Positions 1 to 11,113 of a stretch of DNA of 64,000 nt are shown here, piece by piece. The notes under the pieces were generated by a model. It made no database searches. It was given only the letters and a program-made list of their open reading frames with translations, and was not told the DNA's origin. Origin of the DNA: Diaporthe sp. PMI_573 (lineage: Eukaryota > Ascomycota > Sordariomycetes > Diaporthales > Diaporthaceae). How positions within the stretch are numbered: position 1 is the first letter of the stretch; every line of letters begins with the position of its first letter. Made by a program: the position numbers and the translations under genes. The stretch lies in NCBI GenBank assembly GCA_021399435.1, contig JAJTUP010000077.1, forward strand, positions 202,445 to 266,444. The letters run 5' to 3'.

Positions 1-1126
1 CAGGTGTCGGAACTAGTCAACCTGGGTGCAACCCAGCTCGTCCTATTGGAGAGGGACTCCCAGAGCGATAAGCTCCCCCATGACCAAGGCACCCTCGAGG
101 TCATTTTCCGCCGGTTCGTGGGTGCTGACAGCCGGAATACCAAGGCGACCGTCAATGCAGCTGATTCGGACTCGTTGCACGATTACAAAGATGGTCTCAC
201 CGGTGTCAAGATGGCAGCCGAGCGCAAGGTCAACGGCAAGACGTATCGAGATACCTTCACTGGCAAGGCCACCACCGACTGGTTGATGGACTGCTCTACG
301 ATTGTTGACAGGCGAGAAACCGTCGAGATCGCCACCCTCTTTCTCGAGTATGATCTGATGGAGCCCGTCGCTCAAGACCGAGCCTACATGTCCCAGAACC
401 CGGGCTGCAATGTGTTCCAGCTCACCAAGTATGCCATCTATCAGATTTCCCAGAGGGGCAAGGATCTCATCAACGGTTCTGGCTGGAGGGGACGAGCGTC
501 GGAGAGTGAGGGCTGTGCCGCCTCTCAGCGGAATGGCATCACCAGGGACTCCAACACCCAGCGGCTCGACAAGATCCTCAACGATCCTGCGCTCCGCCTT
601 CTCTTCCGGGAGAACCTGCGCGACACACACTGCGAGAACCTGTCCTTCTACCAAGGTGTCGACGAGTTCGTCCGCAACTGCGAGGCCGTCACGCGCGCGA
701 CCCCAGAGAACCCCAACAGCACCTCGATGGACGGTGTCAAGGAGATCATGGCGCAGGCGTATGGAATCTACAACGCTTTCCTGGCCCCTGGATCCCCTTG
801 CGAGGTCAACATCGACCACCAGCTCCGCAACAACCTCGCCGCTCGGATGACCAAGGCCGTTGGCCAGGACGTGGCTATGGTCGACACCCTCCAGGAAGTG
901 ACGTCCCTCGTCGGGGACGCCCAAAACGCGATCTTCAAGCTGATGGCTAGTGTGAGTTTTGCTAACCCCCAAAACTTCGGCGAGGCTGACGGGCGCTGAT
1001 GTACAGCAGGATTCCGTGCCCAAATTCCTTCGCAGGCCCAAGTACGAGCAGCAACTGCGGAGTTATGAGTTCGACGTCGACGGACGAGGCCTTGAGCGAA
1101 GCCAGAGCCGGTCCGACCGAAAGTGA
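1..1126 (+). CDS. flbA: FlbA-type regulator of G-protein signalling, 3' part (DEP + RGS)
   Basis: The gene is open at the left edge; the reading frame runs from base 1 and no start is visible. A DEP-like segment (KVNGKTYRDTF.GKATTDWLMD, bases about 210-480) is followed by an RGS domain (LDKILNDPALRLLFRENLRDTHCENLSFY, about 565-1060). A phase-0 intron is inferred at 952-1006 (GTGAGT..TACAG). After splicing, the frame continues as QDSVPKFLRRPKYEQQL to a stop at 1124-1126, which is how fungal FlbA/Sst2-type proteins end. In Aspergillus FlbA is a GTPase-activating protein for the G-alpha FadA; it shifts cells from vegetative growth to conidiation and acts at the membrane-cytosol interface. No damage is seen in the visible part. 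Family assignment is confident; orthology to flbA rather than another DEP-RGS protein is likely. Confidence 0.85.
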
Positions 1127-4100
1127 CGTCACGATGCCGAATGCCGATGTTGCAAACAAGCATGACGGGCCGGGCATCCTTGTAGCACGAATCCTGAAGC
1201 CGGCAATTTTCTACCATATTCACGAACACAGGATGCCTGCGGTATGTTTTCCCTGGTCGCATGCCACACCACAGTGTTAAGATTTGAGTTTCACGTAGGA
1301 AGATGTCTCAATGATGGTTAGTGATCTAGAATTATCCCAACCCAACATGGAAATAAGCTGCACCGATATCTGTAGCATACTATATTACCTGCGCGCTTCC
1401 GTTGGGCGTACCTGGCAGAATGAGGAAGCTGGTAAATAGGGCACCAAAGTAAGGAAGGATTGGCTTAAACGTGTATAATATCGGCATAAAGGCTACATTC
1501 TCAAATTGTAGGAGCACACAGTATTTATCCCTAAATGGAGACATGTCTATTGTTACTATAATTGGCATAGTGTCAATCAGCCTCAGATGGGTCGCATTAT
1601 ATTGCTGAGATATTAGAGGTACCAGCAACTAGCTGGATGTGAGGCTCGGATATATATATGACAGCGTGGTCCTCAAAGGCCCTTGCCGCTGTTGCTAGTA
1701 AGGCCCCTAATGTGAATGCGATCTTCATGGTATAGCGGCCTTCTTTGCCACAGTCTTCTTTTTTAGGATCTGAAACGGTGCGATGGATTTCTGTTGGGCT
1801 TGCGTAACTTTGCAGAGTAAGGAGGATGCATTCATTAGTGTTTATCTTGGTGTGCAAATATCTGTATTAAATATCAGCGACATTTCGGCGCAAGCTATAA
1901 ACCCAGAAAGTGGAAGCCGTAAATCCAGGATCATGGGCGCCCTCTCCCAGCCGTCAATCTATAAAACGCCGCAAAACACCTTGTTGATGGGCTCTAGCGG
2001 AACCGGAAAAGCTGAAACCTGTAAACCCAGGATCGTAGACACCTTCACCTAGCCACTACCCCACACTACGTCCTAAAACACATTATCAGTGTACTCCGGT
2101 TTATACCACTTCCCGGCTATAGCACTAGAAAGATAGGTGCTATGGAAAACCATTATCTGTGTGAAGGCGACCTGGAATCTGCTTTCTGGGCGCCTTTTGT
2201 GTATGATATATAGAGGCAGGACGATAATCTTACTGCCCCAACTTTTGTACCTGACACACTGGGAGCACAAGTTTCTGCGCCAAAGTATAAGAGTACAGTT
2301 GACGATGATATAAGGAGGTTAGGTTTACTGAATCCTTACTAATTCTAATACTGACTGTTTGTAGTCTACAAATCATAATCTGTTTAAGACAGGGTAGAAT
2401 GGAGGCTAGTATTGTAGCGATGTAGACTGATCTCGTAGAGACAAAGAACTTTATAAACTAGATGTATGAGTTCCTGGTAAGGCTGGAGTCTAGTATTGAA
2501 ACTTTAAAGAATATGCTGGAAAAATTGTGTAGGAATATGGATATGTTTGCTAAGACTCTATACTGTCTGCTCAGTGGAAATGCTAGGCAGGGTAACGCAT
2601 CTGCTGTAAACAGTGACTTTGCGACAAACTGCGGCGATTTGGCATAGCGACCATACATCTGCATAGGGCCACGCTGCCCTCAGGATAGCTTGAGCTCAGG
2701 GCCTTGGGACTAGAATGTTTAATTATAGGAGTTTATATAGATAGATCTGACTCAATTTTGTCCTTCATGCTTTCTTATAGACTTAACCCATAAAGTGAAC
2801 CGTTATTTCAGATTTTAGATTTTACAACAGATTTTGCATGTTCCTTGCCATTCTGAGTCGATTTAGAGAAATGTAGATGGCTGGCCTATGTTTGTTGTGA
2901 GAAATCTTATTTCAAAACACAACTATGGCCGCTTAATGTAGTGTGGTACGATAAGGCAATTGCTAGGAAGACAGAGCGTTTACCGAGCATAGCAATAAGA
3001 GCCGAGCTGAAATATCTCAGAAAATACATTGAGTTAACCTAAATGTGACCGGTTCCAGCCCCATCATATAGCTGTCCCACACCTGTGATTCTAACCACCA
3101 ATATCTAAGCCATTGAGAAAGGTGTGTCTCAACCTATTTCGCTTCCTCTTTGATGTGATCTGAGAATATAGGTCCTTAATATACAGTACCTGAGCCTAGG
3201 TGCTGTTAGAATGCTGCGGAGGGTGGTTGGGAGGTGAGTCTGTAATACCCAGGATAGGACTTTGAATGATGTCTTTGTGTTCAGGCCTGGGAGCGGTAGC
3301 TGGAATTCTTGTGGAAAGCTGTCCAATCTATACTGGGGATACTTGCCTAATTTGTGGGTGAGAAGGAATAAAAACAGCTTGCGATGGGCCCCTAGGATAA
3401 GCATAGTGGCTATCGAGCCTTAGAGGTTGTATTAGGTATATCGGCACTACCTCAATAGTATAGGTAGTATAAGCTAGCCGAAGTTGGATGTAGCTCGGGA
3501 TGTGTTGTTTAATAAAGAACTCTGATGTAATGTGGGGCCACACTGTCGGCAGTCTCACCCACGGATAGAATATAAGGGAGAATCGGGAATACTGGATAGC
3601 ATCGATTTCAGTGTAGGAGGTTGCTCTATGCCCGACGGAAGCCAAAGAGATATACAGCCTTCAATAGATGTATTGTTCTCAAAGCGCTGTGTTATCAATT
3701 CAAAATATGTTGTTAAACAAATAGCTATGTTTGGGATAGAATGCCTGGAAGCATTTAAAACTCTGCAACAAATAGGAGCCATTGTCGATGATGGAAGTCG
3801 ATGTTTAGAGTAAATAAAACAAGTTTAAAAACACAGCTCTGGTCTTTTATATATAATTTAAGCCTATGTTTGGTCGGAAGTCTATTTCTCCACTGTCTGG
3901 TTCCCCATCAGGGCTTGTTTTCACAGCCCCTTATTTTGCCTAAGGCAATTTGAAAGTACTGTAATGCGGGGATATATTATATGCATAGCTTTTAGATTCC
4001 CAATATGCAGGAGGTATCTCAGAGATCACCCCACCTAATAATAGCCCCCTCTCTAGTCCCTCCCGAACGTTCAAGGAGGAAAATATCAAAAGCATCTGTC

Positions 4101-4977
4101 AAGATAAACCATGGTCGGGATATATCTGAAGCGGAGAATATGCATAGGTTAATGAGCGCCCACATTGGGTGCCTGCTATTCGACTAGACTTAATGATGTA
4201 CCATGAGCAGATCGGTAGAATCAATTGCTTATTTCAATCGTTGTAGCCATTTGAATTAGGCGCTCGGTATTTGGAGGAGCGAGATTCTCTCACGATTATT
4301 TTCGAATACTTTAATGTCCGGGGACTGTATGGAAGCCTGGTTCCATGGGTGTGAGGCAGAGCGCCCGTCAGAGAGGATGCCTCTCTTCGCCCTCAATTCC
4401 GACCTGCTATCTTACCTCCTTGATCACGTAATAAGATCATTTGCTTGCGATCCAAATACCGGGACGTGTGCGGCCGTAAACCCGGATTCTTGGTTCTATA
4501 TTGGGAGCGAGTTTGGGTGCCGCTCTCAATATCCGACAGCTCTTAGGTACTATATATAATGAGGATAGACTTCAGATATGTTTATTTTAGGTACTAAGCT
4601 ATCTGCCTAATTCTAATCCCTTTAAGCTGAAGCCCACTATTGAATATTTCTCTCAAACAAAAATGTCTACCATAATGAATGGAAATGACCAATATGTCGC
4701 AAGATTTGGTTATAATCTGAAATGCTTATATATAGTAGAAACCCGGGGCTAAGTCGAAAGCAGGCTACTTCATCAGTCGGAGAGGGAGTATATATAAAAC
4801 AATATATTAGACAATGATTGTGAGGTTAAAATGAAGCTGCGGAGAAAGCTTGATACTTAGGATAGACGACTTTCTTAGAGTGAAGAACACACTTCTGTTA
4901 TGGCTGGCGATGTGGGATGAGTTGCTAGGGCAGAAACGCTGTTACGACCTTGAAGGTATACTATCAACGAGCCGGGA
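1127..4977. other. AT-rich, stop-dense region without a supportable gene
   Basis: The first few hundred bases are the 3' flank of the RGS gene. From about 1300 the sequence turns strongly AT- and TpA-rich with many TATATA runs, and no reading frame is both long and family-like. One short minus-strand frame (from 1729) starts with a signal-peptide-like stretch (MKIAFTLGALLATAARA) and breaks after about 43 codons. A Pro-rich minus-strand frame lies near 3130-3645. Both could be decayed genes. Composition and stops fit RIP-mutated repeat DNA, but no index was computed. Confidence 0.5.
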
Positions 4978-5221
4978 AATGTTGGATGCCTCGTTTCTGT
5001 GCCTAGTTACAGTTGCCCGTAGGCTTAATGTTGGCTCAGGATATCCTTTTCTAGTAAGGTCTGAGTTGTCGTCTGTTGCCTCTCATATACCAGGGCTGCC
5101 TGAGACCGGCGAGTATCTAGGTGCTACAGTGACAGGTATAGAAACAGAAGACACTGATGACCTGAACCTGACCGATTTTGACGAGCTTGATACATTCTCT
5201 GCATTGGATTCAAGTTACAGT
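4978..5221 (+). repeat. Dispersed repeat, copy A (unknown coding sequence)
   Basis: This stretch aligns by eye with the reverse complement of 49129-49363; shared blocks include ATGTTGRATGCCTC, GTTACAGTT, YCGGGGCTGC/YCAGGGCTGC and the end block GGATYCAAGYTAYAG. Most differences look like transitions. Here it lies in an open frame (about 4850-5233, acidic C-terminal half). The same frame is recognisable but frameshifted in the other copy, so the unit probably derives from a coding gene or transposon protein. No known domain was recognised. Confidence 0.65.
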
Positions 5222-5501
5222 AATAATTGTTGATTGACAGCTGTCAGGCCAGTGTTCACCCAATGTCGCCCCATCTTACGTCATCGGACATAGGCTTCAA
5301 GCAAGGTCTTTTGGCGGGGCCCCAAAACCGTCGCAAAGGCCGACATGGCGCCGAGCATTTGCTCGGCCTCTCCTGGGCTTTTGTAAACCCCTGGGCAATA
5401 GTTGTTCACATCGATTCCTGGTTGTACTACACCCAATACGTCTTTTTTTGACAGTGTAAGTACCAGCCTGATTCGTACTCTTTGACCGAGGCTGAACGAC
5501 G

Positions 5502-7204
5502 ATGGCGACCTCTACTCGCATGAGCATTTCGCCTAGCAACACCGGGCTGTGGAAGATCCAACAGACTGATGACGCTGCCCGATGTGCTGGCAAATTATTG
5601 GAGGACGACCTCTCTGTGAGTAATGCCTATGCTCCAACTCATGCCGATCGAAAATACTGAGAACTCTTCTGGACAGATGCATCATGTTTTCTTGAACCAC
5701 AAGCGGTTTCATGATCATGTTTGTGTATTCCCTCACCAAGTCTTTTTGAAATTGCGCTCATAAAACCCATAGATGCTTCATCACATTCTCGCTCTTTACG
5801 GCACTGGAGCAACAGCCCCTGTGCTGCAGTGGGCGTTCGACTTACGACACGAGTTGCAACGACCTGTTGAGCCCCGTCACCCAGACATGATTTCGCGGCT
5901 CCATCAGTCGTGGGATCACGCCGCCGACTACTTGGGAAACGAAGATCACTATCCCGACTTCTTGGCTTATTTCCAAGATGTGATCAACGACCGTGGATAC
6001 GAGCAAGTCGTCCGAGATTACTTGCTCAAGCACACCGCGGCTTCAGACGACCTGCTCCTTCGTTTGCATGCAGGCGTCTTACATCCACTTCTCCAATTGA
6101 TGTACGGATTGGAATGGAAGCAGCCTGCTATCGTTGCGGAAGCACTGGCTCAGACATGTGTTCATGAGATCGAAGGTCTTGATCAACTGCTGCTGCCGAG
6201 TGAACGTGACGCCACTCAGAGCTCGGGCGAGAAGCCTCGGATGAAAGCCATTCTTGATATCTACAAAGACATCGCTGCTGACCCAAGGTTTGATGGTGCG
6301 ACTCTCCTAAGTGATGAGAGTAAGATCCAGGACGGGATTCTCAAACGCGCGAAAGAACCTACGCTTTCGATACTTCGACAAGTCCACGTCGAAGATGACG
6401 AACTCGAGGAGAGAACGGCTGAGATGTTTCACGCTATTACCTTGGTCGCGTCAAGCGTTGCCCTCCGTCCGCCCTGCCATGTCAAGTATGACTTTTTCCT
6501 CATGTGAGTATATTCCTGAATCTCATAATCTAGCAGACAGAAATTGGCTCGTAGCAGGCATCATGTCAACTCTGCACTCATGTATGTGTCGAATCTTGAG
6601 CATCCGTGGTTGACTCGCGCAGAGAAGAGACGTCTTCTCGAGTACAAGATTCGCTTGGATCTCGTACAATATGTTGAGAGAGGTCGCACTCCAATCAACG
6701 TTGACGCCATCTATTCCTACAAACCTAAGGTTCCTTCGAATTCTTCGGTCAGAGATAAGCGCGCAAGAGCCACCATAGAACGCTCGATACCCCGATTTCA
6801 GGTAGCTAAGATACGGCCCGCAGAGATTGGTACACGCCTCATAGAATTCGGCGATGATGGACACGGAATCAAACAAACCAGAGCTACGGCCATCTGCCAT
6901 GAGCTGATGAAAGACTGGGAGAATGCGCCTTGGGCCATTCTCAAGGGTGACGACGTCTGGAAAAAGATCCAGCACATGGTCGTTGATTCCTTGGAGGTGG
7001 ATGGACCGCTATACGTCCGATCTGCCGGATTTGACGAAGCGTGGAAGGTGAGTGACTCCATGGGCGATAGAAGAATCGTCGCAGATCATTAACTGGACAT
7101 TCTAGGTTATGCCTCATGAGTCTGCTCCCCGACGATCCCCAGAAGGATTGAAGGCTCTGCAATCGGGAAGCGGCAGTATAGCCTACGCATTAGCATCCAA
7201 CTAG
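5502..7204 (+). CDS. Questin oxidase-like protein (AflY / DUF4243 family)
   Basis: Five exons splice into one frame: 5502-5615, 5677-5718, 5773-6503, 6558-7047, 7106-7204; introns are 53-60 bp with GTGAGT/GTTTGT donors. The start gives MATSTRMSISPSN; the stop is TAG at 7202-7204. Landmarks of the family are HHVFLNHKRFHDH (spanning exons 2-3), HHILALYGTGA, the His-rich segment LRLHAGVLHPLLQLMYGLEW, and AEALAQTCVHEIEG. Members catalyse Baeyer-Villiger-like or ring-opening oxidation of anthraquinones (questin to desmethylsulochrin; AflY in aflatoxin biosynthesis), but many fungal paralogues are uncharacterised. No polyketide synthase or tailoring enzyme lies nearby, so a cluster role is not supported. 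The C-terminal exon is short and weakly conserved. Confidence 0.85.
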
Positions 7205-8267
7205 AGTAACATGTTGGAAACCATTAGGTCTCACAATCACTAGCAAGATAGCCTAGCATTCAATAGTTCAATGTTCTCCGCATATGATCTTGTAAACAAT
7301 GGACCAGTTCACACTTGGAGGCATGCAGCCTCCGTGTTGACAAAATTGACATTACAATCTGCGCTAAGAGAATTTCAGCTGTGTCCTGACACCGGGTGTG
7401 CGGGTCGCATTTCCAAAACTTTGAAAGAAACCCCAGGTGGCACCAACAAATTTCTCTTCACACAGGTGTCACTGCTCCGTGAGGCACGTGCAAGGGGCTT
7501 GTTGACTGCGCTGGTGCGAGATGGGAGCCGGGACTTCTCTTAGAGGTCAGGAGGCAGTGCTTAGAAGGACCGACTTTGACGAGAGTTGAGGATCAGAGTT
7601 GAGGCGGGGGCTCGTCAGCCAGGGGTCTCGGGGAACTGGTCCGGGCCCAATGTTGTCTGCATTGGTGAGATGGCCGTTATCGTTCGACAATTTGCAATTT
7701 TACTAAAGCGGCGCCAAGTGGATCGTAGTAAATAAGCTTGAGTAGAAGCCTAGCTAATTTTGACCATGCTAGTCATACTGGTTTCATGTACATTCGATGC
7801 CAGTGAATTCCTAACGCCCATCTTTCATTTTCCCGTTGACCCCTTGAATACAGCTTATCGGGATATCTTGGAGTAAAAGATGCCACCCGCCGGTAAGTTT
7901 CATTGGGAACCTCTCTCTGGCAGTGAAAAAGCTGCTTTCTGAGATGTTGCAAAGGGGTAGAGCGAGGGGTTCTCAGCCTAGGGACTTCTAAATTCGCCAT
8001 CCCGACGAGATACTTCAACTACTGAGGGATATGCCCTGTGGAATTTGTACAAGCACATGTCAATTTTATGAAGGCCCAAATTACAGAGCAAGAACCGGGG
8101 CTGGTAGTGAATGACGGGTACTTGTTTATTCCATACATAAGCATCGAAGAATCAAACTGAACACAGGATTTGTTCCATACATCAACGTAGAAGAACCAAA
8201 TTCAATATCGAAATGTTAGTAAATTGCAGACGTCCAGAGGCAACCTGTTATTACACCAGAAGACATA
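7205..8267. other. Intergenic, no feature recognised
   Basis: The stretch holds the 3' flanks of the convergent questin-oxidase-like gene and PAD remnant. Small open frames at 7271-7543 (+) and 7773-8018 (-) show no family features. Confidence 0.5.
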
Positions 8268-9304
8268 TCACCACCACTGAGCGGACATGTCTCGGACAGT
8301 GTTGGTTCCACAATGCACGTCGCCTCCAAAGCTGTGGTGCGTGTACCAGTCGTCGATGAATGTGATCTTCATTCCAAGCTTGGAGTATGCGTTTGTAATA
8401 GCCTCGGAGAGCAGGTCTCTTCCCTCCACGACAGGACCAAACGGGTTGGGTGCGACGCTGGTCTTGAAACCTGACAAGACGAGGTTGTTGACCGCTCCAG
8501 GGAACAAAGCGATAACTTTCAGGTCAGTTGAGTTATCGTCACCAAACGAACTGGAATTGAACATAGCTGGTATATGGAGGATCTCATCGTCCTTCAGACC
8601 TGTCTCTCTTTTGAGAATCTCAATGTTGACGTCGATCCTCTTGGAGCATTCCTCGTTGATCTCCATGAGTTTGACATCGGCGAGAACGGCGTCGACAGTA
8701 AGAGAGTTGATGGGGGGAGGCAGCCAAAAAATTCACTGCAAACATTTGCCTCGGAGTCATTCTTCCGCGAAATGGCAAGAGTGGAGCCGTGACCAGCGGT
8801 CTGAATATCCTTCAGCATCTTGATGGCAGCGCGGGGATCATCGGCCATCAGAACCCAGCCGCGCTCATTGTCGGCAGGCAGGAACTGGAGGAACTCATCG
8901 ACATGGCCGACGACCAGCCAGTCCGCGTCCAGAAGAACAGGCTCCTGCGTTTCTTGGGCCTGCAGGAGAGGGTAGATATGGTGTTTCTGGTCCTTGTGGT
9001 TTCCTAGAATGACCCGGCCGGCCGGCCAAGCCTTGCCATTAAAGGTGAATGGAGGGATGGTTTCGATGTTGCCTCCAGAGTTGATCTCATCACGCGCTCC
9101 TCCGAGGTGCTGAACAGCACCTATACCAGCCTGGCGGGCCAGCGGTTCGGTGCAGTCGATGCTCGCAGTTTCCTCGCATCTCAGCCAAATGCGATGAGCA
9201 ATTAAGGCGATTATCACTAACAGATGGGCCCCTGATTCGGCCTCAGCGTCAAAACAGGGCTCCCACAAGGGTACGCCTAGGCAGCAGTCCTGTATCCGCA
9301 TCAT
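8268..9304 (-). pseudogene. Peptidyl-arginine deiminase (PAD) C-terminal domain, 5'-truncated and frameshifted
   Basis: Two minus-strand frames together encode a PAD catalytic domain. The upstream frame carries NSGGNIETIPPF, AWPAGRVILG and DWLVVGHVDEFLQFLP, which holds the catalytic His and Asp of the HxD motif. The downstream frame carries NPFGPVVEGRD, ITFIDDWYTHHSFGG and VHCGTN, which holds the nucleophilic Cys, and ends in QWW like animal PADs. The frames join if one C is added to the six-base run at 8712-8717 (+ strand G6). The first catalytic Asp region is not clearly present: an RIQD lies near the frame start at about 9290, but nothing recognisable lies upstream, so the gene looks 5'-truncated. 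PADs convert peptidyl-arginine to citrulline with calcium; fungal forms are known. Either a pseudogene or a gene with an assembly indel plus unresolved 5' exons. Confidence 0.8.
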
Positions 9305-9873
9305 TCATACCCTTAAGCCCCAGCGTGCGTTGAATATATCAATCCTAATTCCAACAAAAAAAAAACAAAAAAACACGACCGCATGTGATATCTGTGCGTG
9401 AAATGGTGACAACGTTTTGTTATGGCGGGTGGTGTAGAGCTATTGTTAAAACTCTGGATCTCCTCGTCTGTGTTTTCATTTGAGTAACTGCATACCAAGG
9501 GTGCCAGGCGTCACTGCAACTTGAGTCAAAGGTATCTCCGGAAACGAATTAAATCGCCGAGCCTTTCGATGAGCGATTCTATGATTGGTCGAGTCAGCAC
9601 GATACAATCGGTGCTTGATGTGGTGCGCCTGCGATGTGAATGGTCGTTCGTGCCCTCCCTACGCTATATGCTCCCACTCCAGCAGCCCTATAATCAGGGG
9701 TACAAGCTGCTTTCCGCCCTGTATACGTGTTCTTTTGGATAACTGGGACTCAAAATTCGTCTGTCCGTTGATTGTGGCTGAACCGGCCTCTCACGCTTAG
9801 TCCCAACAGTCTGCCTGTAACCTGTTCTCCATCCTCCTTTCATTCAGTTTTCACAACGTTGTTGGAACTAAGG
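9305..9873. other. Intergenic between PAD remnant and bZIP gene
   Basis: No gene-like frame was found. It includes an A-rich stretch at about 9355-9375. Confidence 0.5.
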
Positions 9874-11113
9874 CTAAGACAATGCCGACGAAACACCGAC
9901 TTCTCCTTGGGCGTTCCCGTTGCCAATGTTCTTCGCCGCGTTTGTCAGATATTGTTGGATGACCTCACAATCGCAGTTCCCATGTTTGAGCAGTTCGTTC
10001 TTTAGTATAAGCACTTCTTCCCTGAGCCCCGTGACTGTCGTCGATAGCTGGTAATGCTCCGTATACATCGTCTTCTTAGTCGCCTCGAGGTCCGCCATTG
10101 CGGCTTTCTTCTTGGCGCGGCATTTGCTAGCTGCTATACGGTTGCGTTCGAGTATGGATTGCCGGTGTTTTTGGAGCTGGGATTCGTTTGACTGTTCAGA
10201 CAGTGAGTGGTCGTTCGAGTCGTTGCTGTTGGTGTCTTTTTGGAGTTGGTCTGGTGTTACGGTTTCCTTTGGAGACTGTGTCGACTTTTTGGCATATGGT
10301 TCATGGCCTCTAGCAGGTTTCGCCTGGATTAAGGATTTCCTTTTCTCCTGTTTCCTGTCTTCCTTTCTCTTCGACACACTAGCAGACGATATCCTCCTCT
10401 TTCTCGGAAACTCCTCTGGTGACGGAGGCATTCGATAATCCAGTTGTCTCGGTTCGATTGTGTTTTTTTGGGGATGGTGGGGTGTAAATGATGCTGTTCG
10501 TCTTTGAAGAGGCCGAGTGTCCAGAGCTTCTCGGGGAAACGGCAGTGTTCGATGCCGTTTGCGTCATTGATGGTGAAGATGTGTCTTGCGTGAACCACGA
10601 TAGTGTTGCAAGTTCGAAGTTGTTGCTGCTGCCGCCGCCTGGGACTGTCGTGGAAGGGTAAGGCTGTCCGGAAAGGGTGCTCCCCATCGCCGTTGTTGTG
10701 GGGTCATGAGGACTTGCCATTGTGGGAGCGAATCCACTTATGCCATCGCTATTGTTGTCCACGGTTTCCGCCGTCGTAAGCTGTTCGCAATCCATGTTGA
10801 AAAGGCTCGGATGGCACAGCTCATTGCTGCTTATCCACCTTGTCATGGAAAGGCCTGGGCCAATATGGTCGTTCGACGACGTGTTGGTATCATTGACGTC
10901 AACAAAACTCGGGTACGGTGGGTAGAATTGGGTATCTATTTGAGCGTCCTTACAGTAAAACCGGTTCTGTATTGGCTTGGGAGACTCTGGGTCTAAGGCG
11001 AGGATATAGACAAATGGTCCAGTACCTGATACCGTTGGGTACTGTGTTTTAGTCTGGTCGAACTCGTCAAGTCTGAGCCTGTCGTCTCGTGACGAGGGGT
11101 TTGTTCGAGACAT
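9874..11113 (-). CDS. bZIP transcription factor (ATF/CREB-like), frame broken at an A7 run
   Basis: The N-terminal frame starts at 11113 (MSRTNPSSRDDR) and is Ser/Thr/Pro-rich, with TPPSPKK near its end. The C-terminal frame (to 9874) has a basic-leucine zipper: basic region ERNRIAASKCRAKKK (N-x7-R rule satisfied) followed by heptad leucines LEATKKTMY..LREEVLILKNELL. The frames differ by one base, and the only obvious slip site is a 7-T run on the + strand at 10463-10469. With six bases the frame reads SPKNTIEPRQLDYRMPPSPEE straight into the bZIP frame. No intron with usable GT..AG sites covers the junction. Atf1/AtfA-like factors control stress and spore genes. It may be a true frameshift allele, a sequencing indel, or a shorter protein from the Met at 10431. 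Nuclear location is inferred. Confidence 0.75.

Noticed and set aside
43..1041. 332-codon minus-strand frame opposite the RGS gene
   Set aside because: Shadow of a strongly coding plus strand (DEP/RGS motifs); no family features of its own.
7271..7543. 90-codon plus frame after the questin-oxidase-like gene
   Set aside because: No conserved feature; lies in a 3' flank.
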